Shown piece after piece: positions 38,521 to 50,105 of a DNA stretch of 64,000 nt. Position numbers and translations under genes: made by a program. Positions within the stretch are counted from its first letter, which is position 1. The number at the start of each line of letters is the position of its first letter. Source of the stretch: Epiperipatus broadwayi (taxonomy: Eukaryota; Onychophora; Udeonychophora; Euonychophora; Peripatidae); assembly GCA_028023455.1 (NCBI GenBank), contig JAQFVV010006221.1, positions 5,625,011-5,689,010 of the forward strand, read 5' to 3'. Below the pieces are notes generated by a model. The model saw nothing but the letters and a program-made list of their open reading frames with translations, did not search any database and was not told the origin of the DNA.

Positions 38521-39938
38521 CAATTTGGCAATTTTGTCACATATAACACCTTTATTTTAGAACTTAATTATGATGTCACTTAGTCTGGGGTATATCCAGT
38601 TTGCTTTCTGGTAGTATATAAATTATAAGATAATTTATCTAAGATCAGGGTGTGTGATGTATCATTTGTATTTTTTTGCCAGTATTCAGTTTTGTCTGGA
38701 CCAAAAACTATTGAATTTTATATTCTATTTTGGATCTATTGTGTTTTGGGGTTCTAGACTTTTGCATTCTATTTTAGAGTTTCCATGCATATCTGCACAT
38801 TAATTTTCACAGAGGAATGTAAAATATGTCTTGCTACTATTGGATTTGGATATTTAAAATCATATATTTTCTATATATTTATGATCTTAATTTTTTCCAC
38901 ATTCTTTCTGTCATCTGTGGATATGTATACCATGCTTAGGAATCCTTTTGAAATCAGCAGTGTGACAGAGTAAATAATTTTTAGGATATCTAATAATCTG
39001 TATGTAATGGTTGAACAAATTTTGCCAAATGAAATGAACCAGGAAGATTGTAGGGGTGATTTATTTTCTGATCTGGCAAATCTAATTTATTAGTATTGTA
39101 TTGTAGTTAATTGAAAGTACAAATTTATCTTCTTTGTTTGGAAAGTTTTCAGTGGCAACCATTATTATGTGGAATTACTTTCCACTCATTATCATTTATT
39201 TCCTTAATAAATTTCATATTAATTATTATTTTGTGGGTCCCATGTATTTTTCCAGGCAAAAGTACGTAATGTTGGTATATGGATATTTAAGTGTTGTACT
39301 TAATATATGAAATTATTGTTATATATGTGTAAAATATGATAAAAATGGAAATTAATTTAAAAATGTAACATTGCAGACATAGAATTAAATTATATAAAAT
39401 TGAAATTGTCTGGAATTTTCTAGACAAAAATCCATTATTATCTGGAAATTTTGTCTGAATCAATAATTGCTCTTGAAGAATAATTCTCATTAGTCACTCT
39501 GGATAAACACATATAAACATTTTAATTACTCCACTCTAATATAAAATAGAAAAGTAATTAAATCATCGCCCCTTCTTTTTTTCTCTCTTTCTCTTCTTCG
39601 TCCCAGAGTAAGGTAATTGTCGAATAACACATCAAGAATGGCTTTTCTCTAGAGGAGCAGTCCACTTTCTTATGTGTCAAAGTGGACTTAGGTAAATTCA
39701 TTAAAGACCAGCACAGCCTAAATTATTATTTGGAAAGCCTTCACACATAAAAGATTTTTTCCAGGTCTTGGGAGTTTTTCATTCCCAATACTAGAAATAG
39801 ATATTTGTATTTAATTTAAGTGCATTCATTTTTTCAACTAGATATATTGCAAACATCTGTTAATGAAGTTATTAATAGTTTGTGATTTTATGTACAAATT
39901 TTTGCAGTTTATATTTTATCTATAAATAAGGAACTTAT
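38521..39938. other. AT-rich intronic sequence
   Basis: No exon, RNA gene or element recognised. Confidence 0.4.
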
Positions 39939-39946
39939 ATATATTC

Positions 39947-41149
39947 AGTACTTTGGTATTAGAGCTGCAACACAGAGCATATTCACATTCGTGTCAATCC
40001 ACTGATAACTTTGTCATCTTGGGATCTGACCAAAATAACTTGTCACAACTTTTTTGGCAAAAAAAAAAACATGTACACGGATGTTGTACATGATATTTTG
40101 GCAAGATTTGCAAAGTTATCAGGGGGGGGGGTGATATGAATGTGAAAAGAATGCAGTAGGTCTAATGTATTCTCCATGTTATAGGACTAAAAAATAACTA
40201 AAAGTAAAAACATAATGTGATTTGTGATCTTAATGAAATGACGGCATTATACAAAAAAATTGTTAGTTTAAAAATGCACTAAACCAACAATAAATGATTT
40301 TGGTTTTTAAATAACAAGACATTCAAATATGTACGATTTGGGCACTAATAACTTTTAAGAACGACATTTGAAATCAAAAAAAAAAAAATGTGATTTGCGA
40401 TCTTAATGAAATGACAGCATTACACAAAAAAAATATTAGTTTAAATATGCACTAAACAAACAGTAAATGATTTTGGGTTTTAAATAATATTTATAAAAAC
40501 ACATTAACTATACGTATGACTTTCACACTAATAATTTTTAAGAACGACATTCCCCATCAAAAAAAAAAGAATGTGATTTTGATCTTAATGAAATGACGCC
40601 ATTACACAAAAAAATTATTACTAAATAAACAGTAAATGATTTGGGTTTTTAAATAATATTTATAAAGACACATTAAGTATATTCATACGATATTTACCAT
40701 GTAATGTATAATAGGAATTGTTGCCTTGAAACAAAGCATTTCACATGTTATATTACCATAGAAAATGGAAATCTCTACTAAAAATATTCTCTCCGAAAAT
40801 GTAGCATGTGATTGCAGAGTATGCTGGGATTTTCAACAGAAATGCTAATAAACATACTTTTTTTAATAAACAAATTAAATAAAAAAAAAAAGAAACAAAA
40901 ACTGAAAATATACTATTGTATATGAATTGGAATAGCTGTTGTCAAAAAAAAATCTGAACAATAACTGAAAATGTTGAAATATTACAAAAAAAAAAAGAGA
41001 TTGCATTGATAAAGAAAAACACGTTTTATGACGTATACTTGCAGGGATTATTTTCTTTCAATTTGACGTCATTGCGACATTACTCATTTATTGTGGGTGT
41101 GAAAGCGTCTCCTATCTCCCCTACATTGCAGCTCTAATACCAAAGTACC
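39947..41149. mobile_element. Non-autonomous DNA transposon with GGTACTTT termini (Merlin-like group)
   Basis: The left end AGTACTTTGGTATTAGAGCT and the right end (reverse complement GGTACTTTGGTATTAGAGCT) match over about 24 bp with only the first base different. A perfect 8-bp target duplication ATATATTC lies at 39939-39946 and 41150-41157. The interior has three diverged direct repeats carrying GTGATTT...GATCTTAATGAAATGACG (near 40220, 40390 and 40573) and a G10 run at 40123. There is no coding capacity. The GGTAC start and 8-bp duplication link it to 50356 and 58294. Confidence 0.85.
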
Positions 41150-41394
41150 ATATATTCTTGTATATATGTTTACATTTCAATAAAATGGTAACTTAAATTA
41201 CATTGAGAAATCCAGCCAAGCCTATATTTTTTTAATATATATTTTACTTATTACCACTACTGTTAAAACCCTTTTAACAACAGCACACACCTCCTTTTTT
41301 TTTTTTGAAAATATATATGACTTATAAAATATAATCAATAAATATATACACTTTTTTCCCCAAAAAACTTTATTTTTTTAATCACCATATATAT

Positions 41395-43486
41395 TATAAC
41401 GATCCAGGATTAGAATGACTTAATGTAATCTACACTAAAGGGCGCCACTAGGCATTTGAACCTAGAAAATTTACATAGTAGGCAGATACATAAATCAAAA
41501 TATTTTATATATTTTGATTCCGGTCGTTAGCCCATTGTCACTAGCTCAGTGGAATAGCAGAGATTTATATTTTATAATAAATTTTTATCTAAGAATATTT
41601 TTTTTAAAAAAAGAATAAAATAAGCCACTGCCAGTAATTAACACATAAACATTTATTTACGCACATATATATAACATTTAGCGTTATTCTTTTAGTATGT
41701 TTACATTTTTAAAATTTAACATTATTTTTAACTTTTATTTTAGATTTTAATTTACATTTTAATTTTTATAAGTTCGCACAGATGGATTTATGAAAGTTTG
41801 TTTTATAATGTTGAGTATAGATCGGTTACATAGATTACATGGTTAAAAACATTTCACAATAAACATAACCGATCAAAATATAAAGTCATTGATAATGTCA
41901 ATTGCAGAGGGAATACAAGAAACCCAATGGCATTCATCATAAGATGTCGCATTGACATCGATGACTTATATATTCTAATCGAATATGAAAACCACAAACA
42001 TAAGTAACCGCTAACGAATCCATGAAAGCATCGATACCCAACTTAATTTTAATGCATTTTTATTTAGAGTGTCGAGTATGAATAGACTACATAGATTTGC
42101 ATTTGAAAAGAAAATATTCTATCCTTATTTAACCTTAGGCCAAAAGTTCGCAGTTAAACCAACGTCAATGCATCTGATATATCGATGCATTCAATGTAAC
42201 ACGAATACGGCAGCACAAAATAGGTTAAGAGAAGAAATTGCCTCTCGTCAGATAGGAATACTACATTTATCTGATGAGAAGAGCAATAAAAAAAAACTCC
42301 GTAGGAAAGGACTGCAGTCATTTTGCCGACTTACGATCGCATTCCGTAGGCAAAAAGGAAGTGTGCGGCGTATAAAGCGATTCTGCCCGTAGCGAATCTC
42401 ATACTACATCTACTAATTACACCAATATATCCAATCCATTGACCCAATTTAACTATGAAACAAATAACCTAAGATTACCCTCCCCTAATATAACTTTACA
42501 AATCTATATAGCCATTCACGCCCGACTTAAGTTTAACATTTATATAATTTAATTTAACGAAAAACAGAAATCATAATAAAAACTTAAAAGAACAAAAAAA
42601 AAATGGAAATGATTTTACAAAAGAAATACATCAAATTAAAATTACTTATTAATAAATAAAGTTGGTCAGATAGGATTCTATTGCAATTATTTAAATATGT
42701 AACAAGTTTTAGAAGTAAAGTTCTTATTGTTTAGAAATGTTCATTAATTATATATATTTCTTACGTTTAGAAAAGTTCATCTTTAAACCGTTGCTATTTG
42801 GGTTCCAGTATTAATTGTCCTGGCGAGACCGGTATGCTGTTGGCCGTTTTATTGATTCATCCGGAGGTCTTTTACTTTAGCTGGTCTTCAATGTAGAAAA
42901 CAATTGGTCATTTCTCCTTCTTTCTTAGCAGAACTGAAGGGATTGAAGAGTGCGTCTTTTCAATCCCTTCTCCTTCAACTCCGCACTAATACATATCACC
43001 ACTGCTGTCATACATCTCTCCCTCTAATTTTCTTCACTCACTTTTTATAGTAGCCTTTCAGATCCAGTGGACGTTACGTCACGACAATGTGGTGTTTTCG
43101 CTGAGGTCCGATTCCATTGTTTTTCTCTCCTATCTGACCTTTGCTTATACATTTTAAATGCCCAAGGGCTAGTTTACATTTAACTAATTAAAACAATCAT
43201 TTCCATTTTTCAATAACATTAATTAATTTGTTTTCCAAACTTAAAGATATATTTTTATCTCTAAATCTTTTTAAGTTTTTGCTTTTAAAATACTTTTTCT
43301 ATTTTTAATAAAGTTTTATTTTAATAATTTTTTTTCATCTGTGCGATTTTATATATATATTTGAGTTTAGATGATATTTAATTTCAATTTTTAATTCTTA
43401 AACAAAAGAAGTTTTTATTTGCGAACTTTTCTTTTTTCGTGTTTAATAAAAAAAATAATGTAACGACGACGTATGTGCCCGTTACA
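41395..43486 (+). repeat. Long dispersed repeat with TGTAACG-like ends (solo-LTR-like), copy 2
   Basis: The ends TATAACGATCC and GTGCCCGTTACA are nearer to a TGTAACG...CGTTACA pair than those of copy 1. It carries the same GAAGGGATTGA stem-loop (about 42936-42970) and AATAAAG motif near 43309. It is about 390 bp longer overall than copy 1, mainly from an extra segment at about 42062-42535. The flanks are ATAT on both sides. No gag, protease or polymerase is visible, so the solo-LTR reading is inference from the ends. Confidence 0.6.
42069..42392 (+). other. 107-codon open frame in the extra segment of the long repeat
   Basis: The frame lies in sequence absent from the other copy of the repeat. 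The product has a CIQC pair near residues 40-43 and a strongly basic second half (KKKLRRKG, RRQKGSVRRIKR), as nucleic-acid-binding tails often are. I recognise no family. Local GC is higher than the surroundings, so a chance open frame is quite possible. The segment is bounded by imperfect direct repeats (CCCAACTTAATTTTAATGC and CCCGACTTAAGTTTAACAT), which makes loss of this piece from copy 1 by recombination plausible. Confidence 0.25.
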
Positions 43487-44530
43487 ATATACATTTACTT
43501 ATTTACTTTATCCAATGTTTCAAACACTTTATTTGTAGTCATTTTTAAGGATCTACAAAATACATATTTACATTTTTACAACTATCAATACAATTAATAA
43601 TAAAATGAAAACATAAAAATGCATCTATCCCTATCATAAAAACAATAACATTTTCCTTTCATTTATCGATACATCTTTTATTTTTACATATATTACATTA
43701 TACACACATTATGCTTACTTGTTTCCTTTCTCCCCAAACTTTTTTCTTTTTTACATATACATTCCTTTTTTAAAAAATAAACCACAAACATTTTCTTTTT
43801 CTTCTTATACCTCTTGAGTAATTACTTTAAAACAATATCTTTACCTACAAATTTATTCTTTACTTAAAATATATCATTTACATAATTCTATTCAGAACAG
43901 ATTTATTTCTTTTTATATATAAACTCTCCTTTACCATTCTCTCTATATATAATCTTACTTTTTTTAATATTCTTATCTTAAAATCTATATGTCCAAATTC
44001 CGTACTGTGTATGTTAACATTTGAATTTTTATCACTTAAATGTTTCAACCTTGTCTCTAATTTATTGTTTGTTGTATCTATATATGACACATTCCTATTA
44101 TCTTTTTACAATCTAAACACTTAATTCTATAAATATCATTCATATTTTCAACATTCCTATTTCTTGTTTCCTTTATCACATTACCTAAATTATACTTGCT
44201 TTTATGGTAAACAAGTAAATGAATATGGTGATGGAAAAAATAAAGTTTTTGGAAAGAAAAAAAGAAAGTGATTATATTTTTTTTATAGTTAAGAAATTAT
44301 CTTGTCCGTCCAGTCTACAACTGATATCCTTGGTCAAATATCAAAATTTTAGAATTCATCTCAACACCACAGAAAGGACAACAAAATGAGGAAATAATAT
44401 CCTTATTAATTATGTTTATTTATCAAATTACTTAATTTTTTGCATGCTACACTTTTATTTTTAACAAAAATTTATATATATTTTTTTTAGTAAAAAATGA
44501 TCATAATAAATTCAAATCAAATTTTTTCAG
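43487..44530. other. End of gene B intron 1
   Basis: AT-rich with pyrimidine-rich stretches at about 43720-43830. The acceptor AATTTTTTCAG ends at 44530. Confidence 0.5.
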
Positions 44531-44612
44531 GTAACAGGAAGTAACCAAGGCATTGGTTTTGCAATTGTTAGAGCTCTTTGTAAAACTTATGAAGGAGAAG
44601 TGTATTTGACAG
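44531..44612 (+). CDS. CBR1-like: Carbonyl reductase [NADPH] 1-like, gene B, coding exon 2 (cofactor-binding turn)
   Basis: The exon encodes VTGSNQGIGFAIVRALC, then KTYEGEVYLT plus the first base of an Ala codon. TGSNQGIG is the TGxxxGxG motif that binds the adenosine and phosphates of the cofactor; CBR1 itself has TGGNKGIG followed by LAIVRDLC. Residues 7-33 of the predicted protein. Splice sites: TTTTTTCAG before 44531, GTATAT from 44613; the phase-1 end fits the next exon to give YLTARD, the segment where SDRs of the NADPH type carry a conserved Arg that contacts the 2'-phosphate. Confidence 0.94.
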
Positions 44613-45393
44613 GTATATATTTTTATCTCATTATTTGTATATATATTTGTTTACTAATATCTTTTGTAGGAATAATTAAGAATTGTAATTAGCAATTAAT
44701 ACTTACAATGTTTAAAGTAATTTAATTTTTGAAATGTTCTTTTATTGTAAAAGAATCAATAATTTAGTTTTGGTATATAAGCTTTACATTGCTGACTTAA
44801 TGTGATTATTTTTACAGGGACCATGATATGAGTCAAAGAAAATGAATCCAAATTACTTACATTCATAAAAAAAAAGCGATTAAAGATAATTGCACTCAGA
44901 TCACCAATCAATAAAACAATTTATCTTAGTAGATTTGTTGAAAAAAATTTAAACATATTGATTACTTTCTTTATAGAATAGTGGAGACGACAATAAAAGA
45001 ATTCTAGATTGAAGTTTAATCTATCATTTTTGGTGCTCACAAGTCATATGATTGAATGCCAACTCATTTAATTCTTATTATTAATCAATAGATAATATGG
45101 CAACTAGTATATTTGTCTATTAACCAATCGTTCATTAAAATAATAATCATCACACAGTAAGATCCATCATATTGTTAAGACTTTCCAATGTCATACATAA
45201 AAACCACACCATATTAAGGTTATATATTTATATCAGTATATTATTGAAAAATGTGTGGAATGAGAAAAATAATAAATGTATTTACTAAGTGTTGGATGGA
45301 TACCACAGTCAGACTAATGCGATTATCTATAAATGGCCAATAATGGAATAATCTTTATAATAATGGAATAATCTGATGCCTTATTAAAAAAAT
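44613..45393. other. Gene B intron 2, first part
   Basis: The intron runs from 44613 to 48776. This part is AT-rich with no recognised element. Confidence 0.5.
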
Positions 45394-45851
45394 GCTGGTT
45401 AGAGCGTTACCTTAAAATTCAATTATCAAGATTCTAAGGGCCCAGGTTCGAATCCCATGCTAGTACTGTCACTGGTCAGGCCAGCAACACCCGAAGAAGA
45501 GGGGAGAAAAATACCTCTCGAAACATTGTGTATATACTAACCTGTTTGCTATGATATTACTAACAGTGCATATACTAACCTGTTTGTTGTGATATTACTA
45601 ACATTTGTTTGCTGTGATATTACTAACAGTTGGTGCATATACTAACCTGTTTGCTGTGATATTACTAACAGTTGGTGCATATACTAACCTGTTTGCTGTG
45701 ATATTACTAACAGTTGGTGCATATACTAACCTGTTTGCTGTGATATTACTAACAGTTGAATGCATTTGGAATATTTAACTAAAAATTAAACTTTTCTAAA
45801 GACATTCAACACACATATTAGAAGATGGAAATAGTCCAATATAAAAATACA
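45394..45851 (+). mobile_element. tRNA-derived SINE with internal minisatellite
   Basis: The head has an A box-like TGGTTAGAGCG (about 45396) and a B box GGTTCGAATCC (about 45444), about 48 bases apart, close to tRNA spacing for RNA polymerase III. A conserved body follows (GTCACTGGTCAGGCCAGC, GAGGGGAGAAAAATACCTC), then a 42-bp minisatellite and the tail with GATGGAAATAGTCCAATAT. The same body and tail occur inverted at 37075-37290. The head cannot fold into a full tRNA. Confidence 0.7.
45530..45758. repeat. 42-bp minisatellite in gene B intron 2
   Basis: The unit contains GCATATACTAACCTGTTTGC and TGTGATATTACTAACAGTT. Three nearly identical 42-bp units start near 45636, 45678 and 45720, preceded by shorter variants from about 45530. 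The unit is a piece of the SINE body, which has a single unit in the 37-kb copy, so it expanded after insertion. Confidence 0.85.
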
Positions 45852-46369
45852 ATGAGATTGTGTGTTTATGCAATTATATTTACCTGCTTTAATTATATAT
45901 ACAGGTAATTTTGATTCCAGTCCTTTCTTTTTTTGTCTTTCTGCACTGAGAAAACAAGACAAAGATAAGTTTAGAAAATTGGGAATTCTTATTTGTGAAT
46001 TTTATACAAAATAATACAATCATTAATATATCATTTTGGAAATTCGTTGAGACAGAAGTTTCAATTCAGCAATAAATATATGTTAAGCAGCTCTATTTAG
46101 ATTTCTTTCTGCCTATCTTGAAAATGGAAAAGTTGATCTAAAGAAATATTGGATAGATTATAGACTAATGTGATCTAAGATTAAAGTTATAATTGTATTA
46201 AAAAAATAGGCTAAGTTATCATATGTAGTTGATAACTCATTAAAGCATTACCAATAATTGTAAAATTAATACTGGTGATAATGATAAAATAAGAAGCAGT
46301 GATAGTAATAAAGATAAGTATTGTTAATATTATTTTTTTAAAATATAGTTACATAGGATGATTATGAAG

Positions 46370-46460
46370 CCATAGAACTTTGAAAGCGCTAAGCTTTAAA
46401 TAAATTTAATAATATATATAACTTATTTACGAGCGTTATAAGCGCATAATTATTGATATT
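46370..46460. repeat. Fragment of a Penelope-like element arm
   Basis: TTTGAAAGCGCTAAGCTTT and following AT-rich sequence match the right-hand arm of the 59713-60294 unit (CTTGAAAGCGCTAAACTTT). No coding part is left. Confidence 0.5.
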
Positions 46461-47289
46461 ACATAGAATAAGTAAATTTTGCATGATATGAATTGTTCAA
46501 GACTTGAATGGAGAGCAATATTTGTAGTTAAGGAGTTATCAAAATTAAGATTGTTATAATTACAGGCATCTGCAACTTTCATACATTCTACTTTTGTACA
46601 ATTTGCTATTTCATACATATTTTGTATATCTCATGTACAAAGGGCAAAAGAAAAAGACACAATGTCATTACAGAACTCTTTATCTAGAATATGGGTTTAA
46701 CTTGTTATTTAAAATGTAAAATGGAAAAGAAAAACAAAACTTATTAATGGCAGTTTTTAGACTTGTTAATCTTTTGTCTTAATTAAAAGAAAAGATTTAA
46801 AAACACAATTACATATTATAAAATGGTTTATTTTTCTTTTTCTTTTTTTATCTAAATTTTGGTTTTTGTTTAAAGCAAAGCAGTTGAAGCTAACATTGAG
46901 AGTTAGTTATATTGCCTGTTATCTTTTAAATGAAGGCTACATACTTTTCTCATTACTTTGCATTATTTTTTTAAAAAAGAAAATACTTGAGACAACTTTT
47001 TTTAAACATAAAACAAATTTGTGTGGCATTTAAACCTTTAGATAAAATGATCTGTTTCCATTTTATAGACTTTCTTCTTTATTTAACTAAATATTACTGA
47101 TCGATAAATTAATAAAGAAAACACCTGATATTAATCATTAAAATGTTATTTATGTAGATGCTAATATACGTTATTAAAAAATAAATATTTTACAAACACT
47201 TTTTGATGGGTTTTTTTCTGCGTTACTCTACTTCTGTATATTTCTAGTTTCATACATATTTTAGAAACCACTTAGGTATGAAAATTGAG
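46461..47289. other. AT-rich intronic sequence
   Basis: Nothing recognised. Confidence 0.4.
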
Positions 47290-48260
47290 GATCACCTGCA
47301 TTCATAATGAAATTCATTTTCCAGAAGGAATTGAAAATAGATGGTTGCAAGTTTTTTTTTTTTTTTGAAAAGCAGATTATTAAGTGAAAATCATGATGAC
47401 ATTGGATTTTTCTATAAGATCAAATTTGGTCCCTTATATTCTCGGATTTCTTGACTGTATCAATTAAAGATTATTGTTATTAAAACTTATTGTGCAGTGG
47501 TGCCTGTGAACATTTATTAGCATCTATGCATTAACATTAGACTAGGAGAATTTAGAGGAAGCAAGCCTTTATTCCTTGGCAGACAATCTATACCAATTAA
47601 AAAATTGCATTTTTCTTTTTGAAGGCTTTAATACAAATGTTAATAAAAACAGTGAACCTTGGTGCAAGTTTTAGGAAATAATGGTATTAGTTACATAAAT
47701 TAATTGTGGCAAATTACTTTGTTTAGAAAATTTAAAGAAATTTGGCTGCATTCATATACAAAACAATGTTATCTAATGAGTTATTTTATAATTAGAAATC
47801 AGAATGCAAAAAGAAGTTTATATTACAGATTCAGTCTATTTCAAGAATGATTTTCCTAAACCAAGATTGATGTTAATATTAAAAATATTGGGCATATGGA
47901 ATATTTATACGGTTCAGAAATTAATTATTAAATTGTTATTCTAAACTATTTCTTAGAAAGATTTATGCATTAAGATGTAATTTTAATGTTTTTATGCTAA
48001 AAAGAAAAGACAGAAAGATTTAAGTTGCACTTTATATTGAATCAGGATATTTCATATATCAAATTAAGATATGGCTATCATGCAAGTTATGTTTTTTCAG
48101 AAATGTCGTACTTTTATTTGTATCCATATACTTTTTATTGTTTGGATAAGTCAATTGTAAAAATAAATGGCTTGTTAATAATTTGCATTGGAACACAATT
48201 TAATTATTATGAGAATTTCCAATTCAAATTTTTATGATAATTTGTTTATGTACTTTCATA
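47290..48260 (+). mobile_element. Decayed LINE fragment, copy 3
   Basis: A series of blocks (CAAGTTTTTT...AGCAGATTAT, TTATATTCTC, TTTTTGAAGG) matches the part of the LINE at 34.9-35.4 kb in the same order. No protein motif survives. The extent of the right end is uncertain. Confidence 0.35.
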
Positions 48261-48776
48261 TTTTCTGATGAAAGCAAATGTTACATAAGTCATTAAATGT
48301 GATTAAATAAATAAAATATTAAAAAATTTAATTTAGATTTAGCGTCCATTTTGTTTCCAAATCAAATTTAATGTAAAAATAAACCATATGTGATTTGTAT
48401 ATATTGTGGAAACACAAATCAGAATCTATTTTTGACATTAAAATAGTGCTATAAAATATGCAAGTTGAGTAAGTTACTATATTTATATGTATATAATAAA
48501 ATATGTTAAATAGCATAAAAAGAATTTACTAACATGTTTGTTCTCCTAAGAAAAGTATATGATTTTTATCACCTTCACAAGTGTAATAAGTTTCACCTAA
48601 AGAATTTTAAATGCTGAGAGATTATTTTTAATTTTCATGAAGATGGCTTTAATTAAGATTATTAACTTCTAAGATATTCACAATTTTTACATGTACTATA
48701 TTCTTTTATAAATTTTGTTTTATTTTTTTAAATTTTCATTATATTAAATTTTATCTGCGTATTTTTCATTATTTAG

Positions 48777-48955
48777 CTAGAGATGATGCCAGAGGTCAAG
48801 AAGCAGTAGCAAGTTTAAATAAAGAAGGTCTTAACCCCAAATTCCACCAGCTGGACATTTCAGATGACAAAAGTATCAACAATCTAAAGAAATATTTGCA
48901 GGATACCTATGGTGGATTAGATATACTAGTTAATAATGCGGGCATAGCTTATAAA
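48777..48955 (+). CDS. CBR1-like: Carbonyl reductase [NADPH] 1-like, gene B, coding exon 3 (NNAG)
   Basis: The exon encodes predicted residues 34-93: ARDDARGQEAVASL, EGLNPKFHQLDISD, and GGLDILVNNAGIAYK at its end. LDIxD is the SDR motif that contacts the adenine ring; NNAG stabilises the central beta sheet. CBR1 has the same order: ARDVTRGQAAVQQL, FHQLDIDD, GGLDVLVNNAGIAFK. Spacing between motifs is the same as in vertebrate CBR1. Acceptor TTTAG ends at 48776 and donor GTAAGA starts at 48956. The exon starts in phase 1 and ends in phase 0. No stop, gap or missing key residue, so the gene is under coding constraint here. Confidence 0.96.
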
Positions 48956-50105
48956 GTAAGAAATCTAAAGATGTTCGAAAATTTTATCTTAGAAAATAAC
49001 TAAATTAATTTTTTTTTTAAATACAAAATTTATATTAAAGTTTGCTGTGGCATTTCGGATTTGCTAAACCTATTCTCTATATCTGGAATCATATAAGAGG
49101 ATATATATGGTGTGTGTATTTATAATTGTATGCAGAAGTAAAGGAGTCATAAATTTGTTAAAAATAAAGAAAATTTATTAAATACTATTTATGAAAAAAA
49201 AGTTCCCTGATTTATATATTTTTTGGCTTGTATTTTGATACTTGACAGTAATATTTTATTTATGAAATATATTAATATTATGAAACCATAATAGTTCTAT
49301 TAAGAGCTGGAAGGCTCAAAATCTGTCTATAATAAATATCCCTTAATGGATAATTCTCAGTTAGATGAATAATCATGTTATAAATATTTAATCACAGAAC
49401 ATAATAATTTACTTTTATTATTTTTAATTATAAATAATAATGCTGTAATAGACACACACATACTTATATATAAATAGTTTTAAGAACATGGAAATATCTG
49501 TTCTATTTTATTTTAGAAAAATTACAGTTAGATAATACAATGATATAGTATAGATATTGACCTATAGTCACTTTTTGCACCTAAAAGGGAAACATCTTTT
49601 AAATCCATTCTTTTGATATTTATAAAGATAAAATGCTGCAGTTAAACATATAAATGTTTAAGGAAATAAAAGTCTTCCACGAAGAGTTGAATGTTATAAA
49701 TTAATAATTTTTAACAGATGTTATTGTTGAAATAGTTTTAAAACATAGAAATATCTGTTCTATTTTATTTTAGAAAAATCACAGTCAGATGATATAGATA
49801 ATGACCAATGAAAATTAAACACTTTTTGCATTTAAAAAGATTGTAAATGCAAAAAGTGTTGACAATTTTTATTGGTCATTGTCTATATCATCTGACTCTG
49901 ATTTTTCTAAAATAAAATTGAACTGATATTTTCACATTCTTAAAACTATTTCAACAATAACATCTGTTAAAAATTATTAATTTATATATATTTATAGTTG
50001 TAGTGTGCATATATAAATGCAATAGTTTCTATAAAGAAATACATCTTTTTTTACTTTTCAAAATTTTTGTGTCTTTTAAAATTAGTATATGCATATATTT
50101 TTAAG
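48956..50105. other. Gene B intron 3
   Basis: About 1.15 kb, AT-rich. It contains a foldback element at 49695-49986 and an extra copy of that element's left arm at about 49470-49610. Confidence 0.7.
49695..49986. mobile_element. Foldback element in gene B intron 3
   Basis: The left end TATAAATTAATAATTTTTAA and the right end TTAAAAATTATTAATTTATA are exact reverse complements; pairing continues through CAGATGTTATTGTTG and the TTTTATTTTAGAAAAATC block to the AACACTTTTTGCA / TGCAAAAAGTG centre. The arms differ at a few positions. A third arm-like segment at about 49470-49610 in the same orientation as the left arm suggests a local duplication. Confidence 0.85.

Noticed and set aside
45394-45470. 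Functional tRNA gene
   Set aside because: A and B boxes are present but the cloverleaf is not; the body repeats elsewhere, so it is a SINE head.
45530-45758. CRISPR-like array
   Set aside because: The units are contiguous 42-bp repeats without unique spacers, inside a eukaryotic SINE.
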